Source of the DNA: Melastoma dodecandrum | Taxonomy: Eukaryota > Streptophyta > Magnoliopsida > Myrtales > Melastomataceae | Assembly (NCBI GenBank): GCA_029817715.1 | Contig: JARUPY010000394.1 | Span: 620,001-684,000 of the forward strand | Reading direction: 5' to 3' | DNA length: 64,000 nt | Part shown: positions 20,773-31,191 of the stretch, piece after piece | How the letters are laid out: every line of letters begins with the position of its first letter | How positions within the stretch are numbered: the first letter of the stretch is position 1 | The notes under the pieces: generated by a model | The model's database searches: none | What the model saw: the letters and a program-made list of their open reading frames with translations, nothing else | What the model was told of the DNA's origin: nothing | Program-made: the position numbers and the translations under genes

Positions 20773-23189
20773 TGTAATGACCCGAAATTCTATGATAATA
20801 GATAATGAAATCAATGTATATGTGATGAGTTTGATGATAAATGAGAATGACTTGTGTATGAATGTTTAGACATGTGATGGATTAATGATGGATGCCTTGG
20901 CGGCCCAAAAATGAAGGTATGTGAATCAAAGTGGGGTTGTCGCGAAGGGGTTAAAGGATGAAAGACGAATGCCCGAAGTGGGCGTTATAATATTAAGGTT
21001 CGTCCTAGATTGAACACAAGGAGGTTCGGAGTAGGTCGGGTAAGGGTCAACGGCCACCGACCCCGGGGGCGATAGCCATCGACTCCCTAACATGCCCAAG
21101 GGGCGATGGAAAGACGACCCCGGGCAAGTGCGAAGACAGGGGAGGATAGGATCGACCCCCATATCGCCCAGGGGGCGAGGGAGGATCGACCCTCGCATTG
21201 CCCAAGGGGCGACTGCCTTGCGAAGGATGAACGCGCCCGTGTCGCCCAAGGGGCAACGGACAGACGTACCATAGGTATATTCCGGGGGCGACCCATAAGC
21301 GACGAGTGGGCAATGCGTGAGCATTATATGGATGATAGCAAGGGGCTCGGAGGGAGTCTAGAGGGGGTCCAGGGGGGACCCAACGGGGGCCCAGAGGGGG
21401 TCCAGAGGGGACCCAACGGGGGCCCAGAGGGGGCCCAGAGGGGGTCCAGGGGGGACCCAACGGGGGCTCAGAGGGGGCCCAGAGGGGGTCCAGAGGGGAC
21501 CCAACGGGGGCTCAGAGGGGGTCCAGAGGGGATCCAGAGGGGGCCCAGAGGGGATCCGAGGAGGGACGCCTATGTGGTCATTGAACCAATACCCACCGTT
21601 GATGACATGGACAAAAGCTTCCAAGGATGAGTTGTGGCCATGGGATCAAGTTGACTAGTCAACCAAATATATTATTATTATATTATGGGAGTCCAAATTA
21701 TGATGATGGTAATTTGGTCCCTAGTTGCTAATGGAAGAGGATGAAGGGGGTCTCATGAAGGAAATGAAGCGGTGAACCCCTCTTGAAGGGGTGGAAATTC
21801 GTCCTCCTTCCCCACATAACACATAACACATACACACACAAAAAGACTTGGAAAGAAAAAGGAAGAAGGGGAGCTCGGCGAAGGGGAAGAAGAAGAGGAA
21901 AGGAAGGCGGTTCGAAGCACCAAGGTGGATCCGCAAGAGAGGAGAGTTAGGCGACGGTCAAGCCTAAGGTTGAGGGCCAAGGAAAGGCAACCCCCGCGAG
22001 CGGAGGTGATCCGGCGAAGGGCGGAGCTCACCGACTTGTGTCGAGGTGCAACCGGCCGGTAACCCCTACATCCCTCCTTCGCTTTTAAGCTTAGTTGTGG
22101 TGCATGCTGTTTAAATTCGTGGCTGTGGTTGGGCTGTGATTTGGAGATGGTTTGGAGAGGGTTAGAGGGTGGCCGAACCCCTAAGGTGGAGGGGAGCCAC
22201 CGGAACCCCTCTACGTTTGAGTATGTGTATGCGTGTGGTTGTTGGCTTACCGAAAGGCTGCGCTTGGGGCGAGCCTTGAGGGGAATGATTGCGGTCCTTA
22301 GGGGCTGGAAATGAGTGAAGTTAAGGTATGGAATAGGGGAGCGTCGAGCCCCGTGGTGGCTGCGCTCCACCTCGCGCTCTAAGAGCGGAATCGCGTGGCT
22401 TTGGCCATGGAAATCAAATCGGCTAAGGGCTGGAAATTATGCGGCGTTGTAAGGCCGGAATGGAAGCCTAGAAGGGCTGTCCCTCGTGCTAGAAAAGCAC
22501 GGAAAAGTTATGCTCGGGGGTGGATGGGAGGTGAGACTGAATGGGGTGACATTCGGTTGAAACGGGCAAGGTTAATGAGTGTTACTTGAGTGACTTTGCC
22601 GCAGCTGCGAGGAAATTTTCCGCAGCTGCGAAAGTCTCTGTAGTGTGCTCCATTTAGCTTCTTCGCAGCTGCGAGGAAATCTTTCGCAGCTGCGAAAGTC
22701 TCTGTGGTTTGCAAACTTCCTCTTACCCGCAGCTGCGTCAAGACTCTCCGCAGCTGCGGAGGTCTCTGAACGTGGAAAGGTGTTGAGTTTCGGGACGATC
22801 CGTTTGGAGTTTGGTTCTGATATTTTAAGGGTGTCTTCCTACCTTATCTAAGAGGTTGAAAATGGTAGACACGAATGAAAATTGATGGGAAAAGGTGAAG
22901 GCCGAATGGGTTGAAGTTTGGGGTCTGTATTGCACAAAAATGGATGTTTATGTACGGATGACTTTGCAAAATGTGTGCCATCATTATATTTGTATGTGGG
23001 GGTTAAAATGAAGTGGATTGTAGTTAATTGCAGGTTATGGAGGCTTGTTGAGCTGCACATTTTAGTTAGTAGAAGCATTTGTTATTTTTTTAAGTTTTGA
23101 GCTTGTAGCTCATGTATATGTAAAGAAACTTTTGTTAATCAATAAGAATGAGAGGTTTTTGCTTAAATCAATAAGGGAGGAACCTTTCA
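20773..23189 (+). repeat. Chromovirus LTR 3
   Basis: This 2,417-bp LTR has the longest minisatellite of the three (about 21,347-21,566) and six perfect CGCAGCTGCG palindromes. It ends CCTTTCA and is followed by CCTGC, the target duplication, not by a primer site. It is therefore the true 3' end of the array. Confidence 0.93.
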
Positions 23190-24869
23190 CCTGCACCTCC
23201 CCTTCTGTACCTAAAGCCTACCAGGAAGGCATTTCATCGGCTAGGCTCGTCAGTTGGCGCCCCTTTAGAAGAGTGCTTCCATGTGGTCTATGCCCCACGC
23301 ACCACCCATTTTTTGACGGTCTTCGAAATCTGCCTTGTCGAATCCCTCGGATTATCGTTTGACTTTTCATGCAAAATGAAACCTAAATTTGATTGTTTAT
23401 GCTATCAAAAGAATGATTAATTATTCATTAAGTGGACGGGTCAATGAAAAATATGTTTCTCAAATTTCAGAAAGATCCAACGGTATGATCTCGACTTTTG
23501 CAAGCGAAAAGTCGAACATTCACGCAAACTTTTCTATTTTCTGCGAATAAAGACCTCAAAGAACAACATAATGTGTGCATAACATAAAAATACGTATAAT
23601 ATGTCGAAATAACTATATTCAAATGATATATTTGCTCGTCAAGTTTGGTGGCAATCTAATAGTGAAATTAATTGGCATCTCACTGAGAACAGGGCTACGA
23701 CGTAAAGAAAGTCCAGCTCATCGGTTCATGTCTGAAATCACTAGAAACATTAACAGTCAAAATACATATGTATACAACTGTCTCTCGAGATCCCCTTGGA
23801 AGCAAGACTATAATATGCAGGCTAATCTCAAACTGCACGCATCCCCTTAGCTTTCGGGGTCCTATCTCTATCATCGATCATCATAAAAATACAACAAAAC
23901 TTTTTTCAAGACCATCTCCCATTGCGGATCATTCGGTATGAAGATGTTGGGTCAGTCGACGTACATAACCCCTTCAAAAAGGACAGAGCTAGAAAACCCG
24001 AAGTTTCTCTGCCGCTCCCAAGCATGGTTCTCAGCCTATGAGACTCCAAATGACCTCAAACAAATTTAAAAGAATGCGTAATCAAGCAAGGATGAGATAT
24101 CACCTGATTTCGCAACAATCGGACATCGGACAGGAAAGTTATGGCCTGTCGATTGCCTCCCTTGCATTCTGGCCGAGTTTGTCATGCTCCGTCGGTGCTT
24201 GGTTTGCATTTCCATGCTAAATGCGACAGATTAAAACAAGTAACGAAGGTGGTCATCCATGCTCTAAGGTGAAAGAGAGGCTACTTGAGTATGAAGAAAA
24301 ATGCCGAAAACTCACCGAGGGTTGCCTTGCCCCGGGATGGCTGGGGTGGAAGAAGGACGTATGGGAGGTCGGTAGGGGGCTGCCTTAGAGTCGGTGGCTG
24401 TGACAAGAGTGGGGTCAAAAAAAGGTATCGGCTAGTCAGGAGGCTTTGGCTCGTCAGCGCTGGAGAGAGAGAATCCTTGGCTCTGGTTTTGTGTGTGGAG
24501 AGGTGTTGGCCTCCGATTCCCTAGAGAGGGAGGATGAACGTATGAGGATTGTGCATATTTGACTGATTATCTGAGGGGGAGGGAAGACTTTTAGCTAGGA
24601 GAGGATTTTTAGAGATCCTCTTATAGGGATGATTGAGATTTTTTTACATGTGAGTATCTGATTGATTGTTTCTTTTTTGGAGACTTTGGCTCTTTGTGGA
24701 AATAGAGTGTCTGATGGGAAGAGATGGATACCCTCCCTCCTTTTTAGGATTGCCTAAAGGGTGTGGAAAGAGGATTGTGTCTAGGTTCATCTTCCTCGAA
24801 ATCTTGGATGAATTGAGTGTGATTGCGAATTTAAAGGAAATGTTGATCGGAAAAATTTGGGGTATTACA
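23190..24869 (-). mobile_element. Minus-oriented LTR (apparently solo), right piece
   Basis: This continues the LTR interrupted at 6,219. It starts with the CCTGC duplication and ends GGGGTATTACA at 24,869, followed by AGCAT. On the minus strand that end reads TGTAATACCCCAAATTT, an LTR start. The first 110 bp or so still align with inverted sequence near 700-800. Open frames inside (for example 24,285-24,524) resemble no known protein and I do not call them genes. Confidence 0.65.
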
Positions 24870-25335
24870 AGCATTATGAGAGAACTAATTAGCCAAACTT
24901 CAGAAGGAACCTTCTTACACTAAGAAAAGTACACCAAACAACTTATGGAGAAATTTATGTTGAGCAACTCAAAGCACTTGTCTACTCCCATGAGCACTAG
25001 TACTAATGTTGAGAAAGACGAGGCAGAGAAGGATGTGATCCTCGTCTCCACAGAAGCATGATAGGGTCTTTGTTGTACCTGATCACCACCATCCCTGACA
25101 TTTTGTTTAGCATTTCCCTCTATGCTAGATTCCAATCAGCACCAAATAAATCACATCTGATCCATGTGAAGAGTATATTTAGAAATCTCTCGAGGACAGT
25201 AAACCCAGGTCTATGGTATTCAAAGAGTTCTCACATAAATGAGGGGAAGCACTCGTCTGTGGTAGATACGACTCTTCATTTTCTTCCTCTAGGTCGACAC
25301 ATTATATGTCATGGAAGGGGTTCTGCAAAATGAGA
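24870..25335 (+). pseudogene. Degenerate Copia element, RT end portion
   Basis: The translation resumes the Copia reverse transcriptase cut at 5,501: a QTSEGTFLH block, then KYTKQLMEKF, and at 25,058 a block beginning MIGSLLYL with RPDI-like TIPDI and ARFQSAPNKSHL. This is the conserved connection region between RT and RNase H in Copia elements. The frame across the inserted LTR is consistent. It carries a stop and is truncated before RNase H; no 3' LTR was recognised. Confidence 0.8.
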
Positions 25336-27242
25336 GTGATATTTGCACCTCGTGTAAGACAAGGTAGCCCTGATCGATTAGGATCAATGTTTGAGTTTCT
25401 GATGACACTAGTGGCGTAATCGACTAGGGGAAAATCATCAGGTCGATTGTCATGTGGAATCCCTTGCACTTTCTTTCGGCAATCGATTCTCTTTCGATCT
25501 GACTCGTAAGATTCTTTTCCCAGGACAATAATTCTAATTCTATCAAAACACGAAGTTCTTTATGATGTTCCTGGAAACACTTCTCAAGCCTTAGATACAC
25601 GTCCAAGGAGACGGTCCCTAGCGGAGTTTGGAGCAATGCCATCACGAGGGCATTTTCACAACGTAGAATTGCATGTGCTACATTTGGACATCGCGCAATT
25701 TAATAACAAAATCTTCGACTCACACTATGGTCAACATGTTTGCGTAAAAGAAACCAACACATGCAATATAAACAGTAAATGAAACGAAACTATGGCCGCC
25801 ATAGAATTAACAACATATCATAAGATGAAAGAACACTTACTATCATTAATTCAATCTGATTACAATGCTCCGAAGATAACCAAATGCCCCTATGGGTCTG
25901 AAGTAATTATTTGTGTCTTATTATTATCCGAACTATCCATATATATAAACCAAAGACAAATAACTACTAAGTAACCATCGTTTGCATTCCATCACGTGCT
26001 TCTATCATTCACCAACCATCACATTCGAATGGACCATCCATGACTTCATCCCTCCTTCTTCGCCCGTTTCGTGGACTGTCTCTAGCCGACGGAGACTAGC
26101 TCCAATCTCAGCAGACTGAGTCCAGTCAAATTCAGTCGACTGACTTTTGTTTTACTCGTCGATTGACTACCACAATCGATAACCAAAAATTACCTTGTTT
26201 AAACACACTTCATTTGTCTTATTCACAATCCAACAAAAGGAATAAATAAACTTGATGAGGGTTGCGACAAAACATGGGATGCAGTCTGTTTCTCGAGTAA
26301 GTAGGCATGCCCAGTTTAATTAACCATGATTTTGAGTTACTCGAGATGGTTCTTTCACATTCCTCGAGATAACCTAGCAATGATCATGTTGATAAATCTT
26401 GTTTTGATGATGACAAAGAGTGAGTATTATCAATGTGTTATTTAAGTATACCGAGAAGCATGTATTCAAGTGTAGAAGCCAGTTTCTGTTATTTGAGTAA
26501 TACGAAGAGAATTATGTGGAGGACCTCAATGGAGAAAGAGATCTAGCTTCCAAAAGTTGAGTAATGAAGACCAGATCTATTCCTTATATCCACTATCTTT
26601 ATTGTAGAGATAAGCCTCTGTGTAAAAGAAGCTATAACTCTCCTTATTAGAATATATAATGCTTAGAGAATAACACTTATGTCTAGGACGATTTTCTTGT
26701 TTGAGATTGTTCTTTATGCCAACACTTGGGATGATTATCCTGCAACGACTTAGTTTCAATTCTTGTTGAATTAATTTGTATAATAAGACTAGATTTACTC
26801 ATAGGAAGTACCTTGTTTTTCAAGTTCACTTCCTTGGTAGTTTTGGAAGGATATCATGATATATATTTCCTTAATTATGGCGATCCTTTTAATATAAGAA
26901 AATTGGCACGATGATATCTATCCTTTAAGGGAAGAATAATCTAGTGATGGGAACATCCCATTCGTGAGACAATCAATTCCCAAAGCCAATTCTATATATG
27001 GAAAGTTTTATTCTATTGAAAACAGATGCAACCTCTGTGCGAAATACACTTTATCCTTGATTGATTACTTTACTTGTTAATTCTTATTTGGTCAATCATG
27101 GATATTTTTTAGTGTGTTTTTGGAAGCTATTTTGCACTTCAAATCATGAAAGCAATGGAAAGTAATCTTTTAGCTGTTGTAATTGCTTGAGAAGCTTTCT
27201 TCTATGATCAAGGAACACATCAAACTTGTCATTCTTACTGAG
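25336..27242. other. Gene-free stretch
   Basis: I find no convincing gene. There are several CTCGAG sites and a stretch (about 26,380-26,440) reminiscent of the non-coding tail of Copia elements (TTGTTTTGATGATGACAAAG), but no LTR pair or coding motif. Short open frames appear random. Confidence 0.5.
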
Positions 27243-27250
27243 AGCTTACA
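27243..27250. repeat. Target site duplication GCTTACAC, left
   Basis: These eight bases precede the element start TAGGGGTG and recur exactly at 28,174-28,181 after the element end. An 8-bp duplication is the hallmark of hAT transposons. Confidence 0.92.
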
Positions 27251-28173
27251 CTAGGGGTGTAAATGATCAGAACGGTTCGAGAATGGTTCGCAAACGGCTC
27301 GAGAAAAGTTCGAGCTCGGCTCTATTATAAACGAGCCGAGCTCCAGCTCGAGCTCGACTTGAATGTAAACGAGCTCGAGCTCGAGCCTTAAAATTATTAT
27401 TAGAACTATTCGTGAGCTTATATGAACAAAAAATATTTAATAGTCTAGATGGTAGAAGTTTTGTTACCTAACCAATAGGTAAGGGGTTCGAACCCCACGG
27501 GCCACGGCACCACACTAGCTAGTAGTTTCTTTCCTCTTTTATAAGAAAGAATCGTCCCACTATCAGAACAATAATATATCACCCTATCCCACTATCAGAA
27601 CAAGAATCGTCCTCTATAATAATAATAGTAATAATATTTTCTTCACCCTAATTCCAAAATTATAAATCTAAAATAGTAATTTCAAAGTGTTAAATCTAAA
27701 ATATTAAAAGTTACAGCATAAATATTCAATATATTAAATCCGAAATGTTAAATATTGAACAATAAATTTCAAGAAACTATGTTGGAACACTACTTTGATA
27801 CTTGGTTTTGCTTACGTTCTCATATATTGAAGATTATTAAGATTATTTGGGACTTTCATAGTTATTCAGAGATGTTATATGCTTAATCATGCCACTTTAA
27901 TCTATTGTTATATGGCTTTATGAGGTAATTTTGAGTTTCATTTTGGTTACCAATTAATATCGAGCTTAAAAAGAGCTCGAGCTCGAGTTCTAATCGAGCC
28001 CTAAACGAGCCCCAGCCCCAGCCCCAGCTCCGAATTTTATCGAGCTCGAGCTCGAGCTCGTATATACGAGTTTTTATCGAGCTCGAGCTCGAACTCGAGC
28101 CTAGGAGTTCTCTGACGAGCCCGAGCCCGAGCCCACCACTGTTCGGGCTCGGCTCGGCTCGTTTACATCCCTA
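27251..28173. mobile_element. Non-autonomous hAT transposon, 923 bp
   Basis: The termini are TAGGGGTGTAAATGATC at the left and, inverted at the right, TAGGGATGTAAACGAGCC. The sub-terminal regions are packed with CGAGCTCGAGCTC repeats in both orientations, which would fold back. It is bounded by a perfect 8-bp GCTTACAC duplication. There is no transposase coding, so it depended on another element. The middle carries a separate A-box/B-box sequence resembling a SINE. Confidence 0.9.
27445..27520 (+). repeat. SINE-like tRNA-derived sequence inside the hAT element
   Basis: TAGTCTAGATGGTAG resembles a polymerase III A box and GGGTTCGAACCCC (about 27,484-27,496) is a good B box, roughly 35 bp apart. 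It does not fold as a full tRNA by eye and has no anticodon arm I can support. A tRNA-related SINE head inserted into the hAT element is the likeliest reading. Confidence 0.45.
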
Positions 28174-28181
28174 GCTTACAC

Positions 28182-30291
28182 TAAAAGCTTGAGAGCGTTC
28201 TATCCATACACCGAGTCAATCCTCTCTTCTAGAGAGAGAGTCTTCTATAAATTGCAAACTGTTTATTCTGTGGTTTTGTCTTGTCTTTGGTGTCAGACAC
28301 ACGATTAGGTGTGCAAGAGAAGTCATAGGACATGAGGTCGTACTCATGTGGAGCGGTAGGCATCGGAGGGAAAGCCATGGACGTAGTGCGTAGCTGAGTC
28401 AGTGTTAGTCACGATGCGACTGTGCGTGTTGTATAAGTCACAGTACGACTATGCAGATTGTGTTCGTCACGGTGTATCCTTCCAGGTTGGTACTCACTTT
28501 TCTGATAGAAGTGTGCATTTGTACTCTTGTATTCCCCTATTCTTATATCTAGTGATTACACCCTGATGGGGGTAAAGTGTTGGAAAGTTGACGTAGGCAT
28601 TGCTTGCCGAACCACTAAAAATCTGGTGTTTGATAAGTTGAAACAAATTCACGGAAACGTTGTTCAGATATGGGAATTTGTGCAACAGATCTGAGATCTA
28701 CTGTTTGATAAAAGACACTTCTTTACATAGATATAAAATGAAAAGGAGTTATAAATCCTAATGCAATAATTTCACTCCTCTTAGTGCAATAATGTTCCAA
28801 ACGATCACTTTGAAACTTAACCCACAAAAGGATTGCATTTCCCTGTATCAATGAGGCATGAAAACAACTCGAGACAAGGTACTGATAAAGCCTAAAGAAT
28901 AACTCAAGAGACGTAATGTCGAACCATGTAATCATTGGTTAACGTCACGACCAAACGAGAGATTTAATGTTCACACATGGAATATGCAGGGCTGGGCTTT
29001 CTCAAGAAAGCCCATATAGTTTAAGCCTAATATGGAACAAACCCAATGTTTTGTAAGGGTCGGCCTAGTGACTAGACTAAGGGAATCAGCTCGAGAAGAT
29101 CATAACAAGAAAGGGTTAACTCGAGACATAGTCCACACACTCGAGAATGTAAGAGAAAGGAACTAATTTGGTATTGTTCGAAAAAGAAGCTTTTGGATGC
29201 TCTGTTAAAAAACAATTGGGATTATGTCGTACATGATCTACACAAATAAGATGGGTATCTTTGATCCACGTCCCTGGATATTCGGAAGTCTCCCATTGAC
29301 ATATAAAAGCCTTGAGATCATTCGAAGAAAGACACGATCAACTCACAAGTCAAAAAAGACATATTTGATACCTTAGCTTTTGCTCTCTCTCTCTGCGTCC
29401 TGGAAACCTCCACCGATTTCCTGAATCCTTTTCGTCTCCGATCATCATCCCTTCAAGCTTGCCTCCAATAAAAGAGTCTTCTGTAGTTGTTGTCACATTC
29501 CACCCGCCGGAGTGTCCCACATCCATCTATCTCTTTGTTCGCTTTTGTTGATTCATCATATATGTAAGTGTAACTATCAATCAGTTGTAAAACTCAATTA
29601 CTTAATACAAGCCATTTGTTCTTTGTTCCCTTTTGTTGTTTGAATTCATAACGACGACCACACGTAAAAACAACTCCAAATCGTATAATTCAATACGTTT
29701 TACGTTTCAACTTCAACTTATGCGAGGAAACTTCGTATGGTTATAAAATTTTAAAGCATAATAAAATTACTCATATTATATTACGACTCTATAACTTCAC
29801 GGAATTATGCCAATGATCTCTCAAAAAATGATATTTGATAAAGAAAAACTTGACAATTGAATAATTGTTTTAAAATAGCATTAAGTCTATTAACAGACTT
29901 AAAGTTTGATAAAAAATAATAATAATACTCAGGCCAACAATTTATTGAGTTATATTCAAGTCAATTCAGCCTTCCGGCACGGAGTGTTTTCCGTCCGTGA
30001 GACTCGAATCAAATCAATAGACCTACGGTATATTACAAGTCTAAGTATATCATGCTTCTTAGATAGATTCCTTTTTTCTTCCTATCCATTATTTTTTAAA
30101 ACAAGTGTTCTAAAACAATTTACTTATTTCAAAAAAATGTTTAAATAATTTAAACAATATTACAACTTCTAAAAATTTTGAATTTTATTTTTATTTCACG
30201 CAATTCGTAATTCTTGGAGTAATTCGTTTTTGGGGCCGTTCATAATCTGCACGGGGTCAGGACCCAAAACAAAAAAAAAAAAAAAAAAACA
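28182..30291. other. Gene-free stretch with LTR-like fragments
   Basis: No gene is supported. A TATA-type motif (ACATATAAAAGCC, about 29,297) followed by a pyrimidine-rich run and TTTGTTCTTTGTTCCCTTTTG-like sequence (about 29,535-29,640) looks like part of an old LTR, but I could not find its ends or a partner. A perfect 9-bp-stem hairpin lies at 28,994-29,013. Confidence 0.4.
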
Positions 30292-30300
30292 TTCATTTTT
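30292..30300. repeat. Target site duplication TTCATTTTT, left
   Basis: The nine bases before GGCCAAATTAGC recur exactly at 31,183-31,191 after the other terminus. Nine-base duplications are typical of Mutator-like elements. The sequence is T-rich, which slightly raises the chance of coincidence. Confidence 0.8.
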
Positions 30301-31182
30301 GGCCAAATTAGCAAATTTATCATGTACTATACCCCATTTTTCTGATATATCCCGTCGTTTGAAACGTATCGTACTGTAACCCCAACTTAAGACGTTACTT
30401 CGACGTTATCCTCCGTTAGATCCCATCTTGACGGAGTCCGACGTGTCCCAATATGATGGGAGTAACTGAATCCTGCACCACACCATTAGTTGCCTGATTT
30501 CACTCAGGAGCTCCGCTGCTTCCAAACTGTGATCTGCTACCAGGTTAGTTTAGTCCTTCTCGGGTCTGTCTATTCTATAATGCGGTTTCTTTTCCGATTA
30601 ATGGTCCGAATGCAAGGAACTTCTGTCAATTTACGAGTATTTTAGGCATTCATGAAAAACCTGAAAGATGCCCATGAACAAATCGACAAAGTCGTTTCGA
30701 CCGCCCTGAGGGAAAGTAAGTCCGTGTACATCAGCATCAGTTGTAACTTATCTGGCATACCTCACCCGACGTTCAGCAGAGAACCGATTCCATTTTCTAT
30801 CTCAGACAGGTATCACCATCCGAAATTGGCACGTGTGGGGAAGAATTCGAAATTGACAGTCGGGGGTTTATTTCATTCTTTCCTTAAAAGGTTTAGGGGC
30901 TCGAGCTAATTTTGGACTCTGTGAATATATTTTTGGCTTAATTAGCAATTCTATCCTATACTTTTTCCATTTTTTCCGATCTATCCTATCGTTCGGCTAA
31001 CGGTGATTTTTAACGCCGTCACAGCTACGTGTGCGGACACGTCGGACTCGGTCAGAAAGGAAGCTAACGGAGGATAACGTCGAAATAACGCCTTAAGTAC
31101 GGGTTACTGTAGGATACGTTTCAAACGATAGGATAGATCGGAAAAAATGAATATAGTACAAAATATAATTGCTAATTAGGCC
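30301..31182. mobile_element. Pack-MULE-like element carrying pyruvate decarboxylase gene sequence
   Basis: The long terminal inverted repeats (about 155 bp) begin GGCCAAATTAGCAA at the left and end TTGCTAATTAGGCC at the right, and share blocks such as CGACGTTATCCTCCGTTAG. The 882-bp element is flanked by a perfect 9-bp duplication. The interior (about 30,457-30,815 or beyond) holds part of a plant pyruvate decarboxylase gene with an intron, so genomic DNA was captured. A third copy of the terminal sequence (about 30,931-31,010, same orientation as the left end) lies inside, suggesting rearrangement or a smaller related element nested at the right. Confidence 0.82.
30457..30815 (+). pseudogene. 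Captured pyruvate decarboxylase gene fragment
   Basis: Two exon pieces are recognisable. The first (to 30,543) matches the stretch that in plant pyruvate decarboxylases reads roughly ILHHTI then LPDFTQELRCFQTV-CYQ, but carries a stop and a frameshift. It ends CAG before GTTAGT. After a 102-bp intron-like gap (30,544-30,645, ending TTTTAG) the second piece encodes AFMKNLKDAHEQ, ALRESK and GIPHPTFSREPIPF, then a GT donor at 30,810. The full enzyme converts pyruvate to acetaldehyde with thiamine diphosphate and is about 600 residues; only about 80 are here. The assignment rests on my recall of the family. Confidence 0.8.
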
Positions 31183-31191
31183 TTCATTTTT

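Larger units (their letters stand above)
6220..23189 (+). mobile_element. Tandem Tekay-like chromovirus: LTR-internal-LTR-internal-LTR
   Basis: Three long LTRs (2,384, 2,359 and 2,417 bp) alternate with two complete internal regions, each with a primer site, a 1,482-codon gag-pol frame and a polypurine tract. Termini are TGTAATGACC...CTTTCA, and CCTGC is duplicated at the outer edges only. The gag-protease-RT-RNase H-integrase order makes it Ty3/Gypsy. The C-terminal chromodomain-like tail, long LTRs and Met-tRNA-type primer site point to the Tekay (Del) clade of chromoviruses. The array most likely arose by recombination between LTRs of related copies after one insertion. Assembly duplication is unlikely because the two units differ by scattered substitutions and by the length of LTR repeats. 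Confidence 0.92.

Noticed and set aside
24285..24524. 79-codon frame in the right piece of the interrupted LTR
   Set aside because: There is no recognisable domain and it sits inside an LTR.
27484..27496. Possible tRNA gene from its GGGTTCGAACCCC B box
   Set aside because: No acceptor stem or anticodon arm can be drawn around it; it fits a SINE head better.
27300..28140. CTCGAG/GAGCTC repeats as a CRISPR-like or satellite array
   Set aside because: The units are not separated by unique spacers, and they sit within a well-bounded hAT element.
28994..29013. Perfect hairpin GGGCTTTCT-CA-AGAAAGCCC
   Set aside because: It looks like a bacterial terminator, but this is plant nuclear DNA with no gene beside it; a chance or transposon-derived palindrome is likelier.
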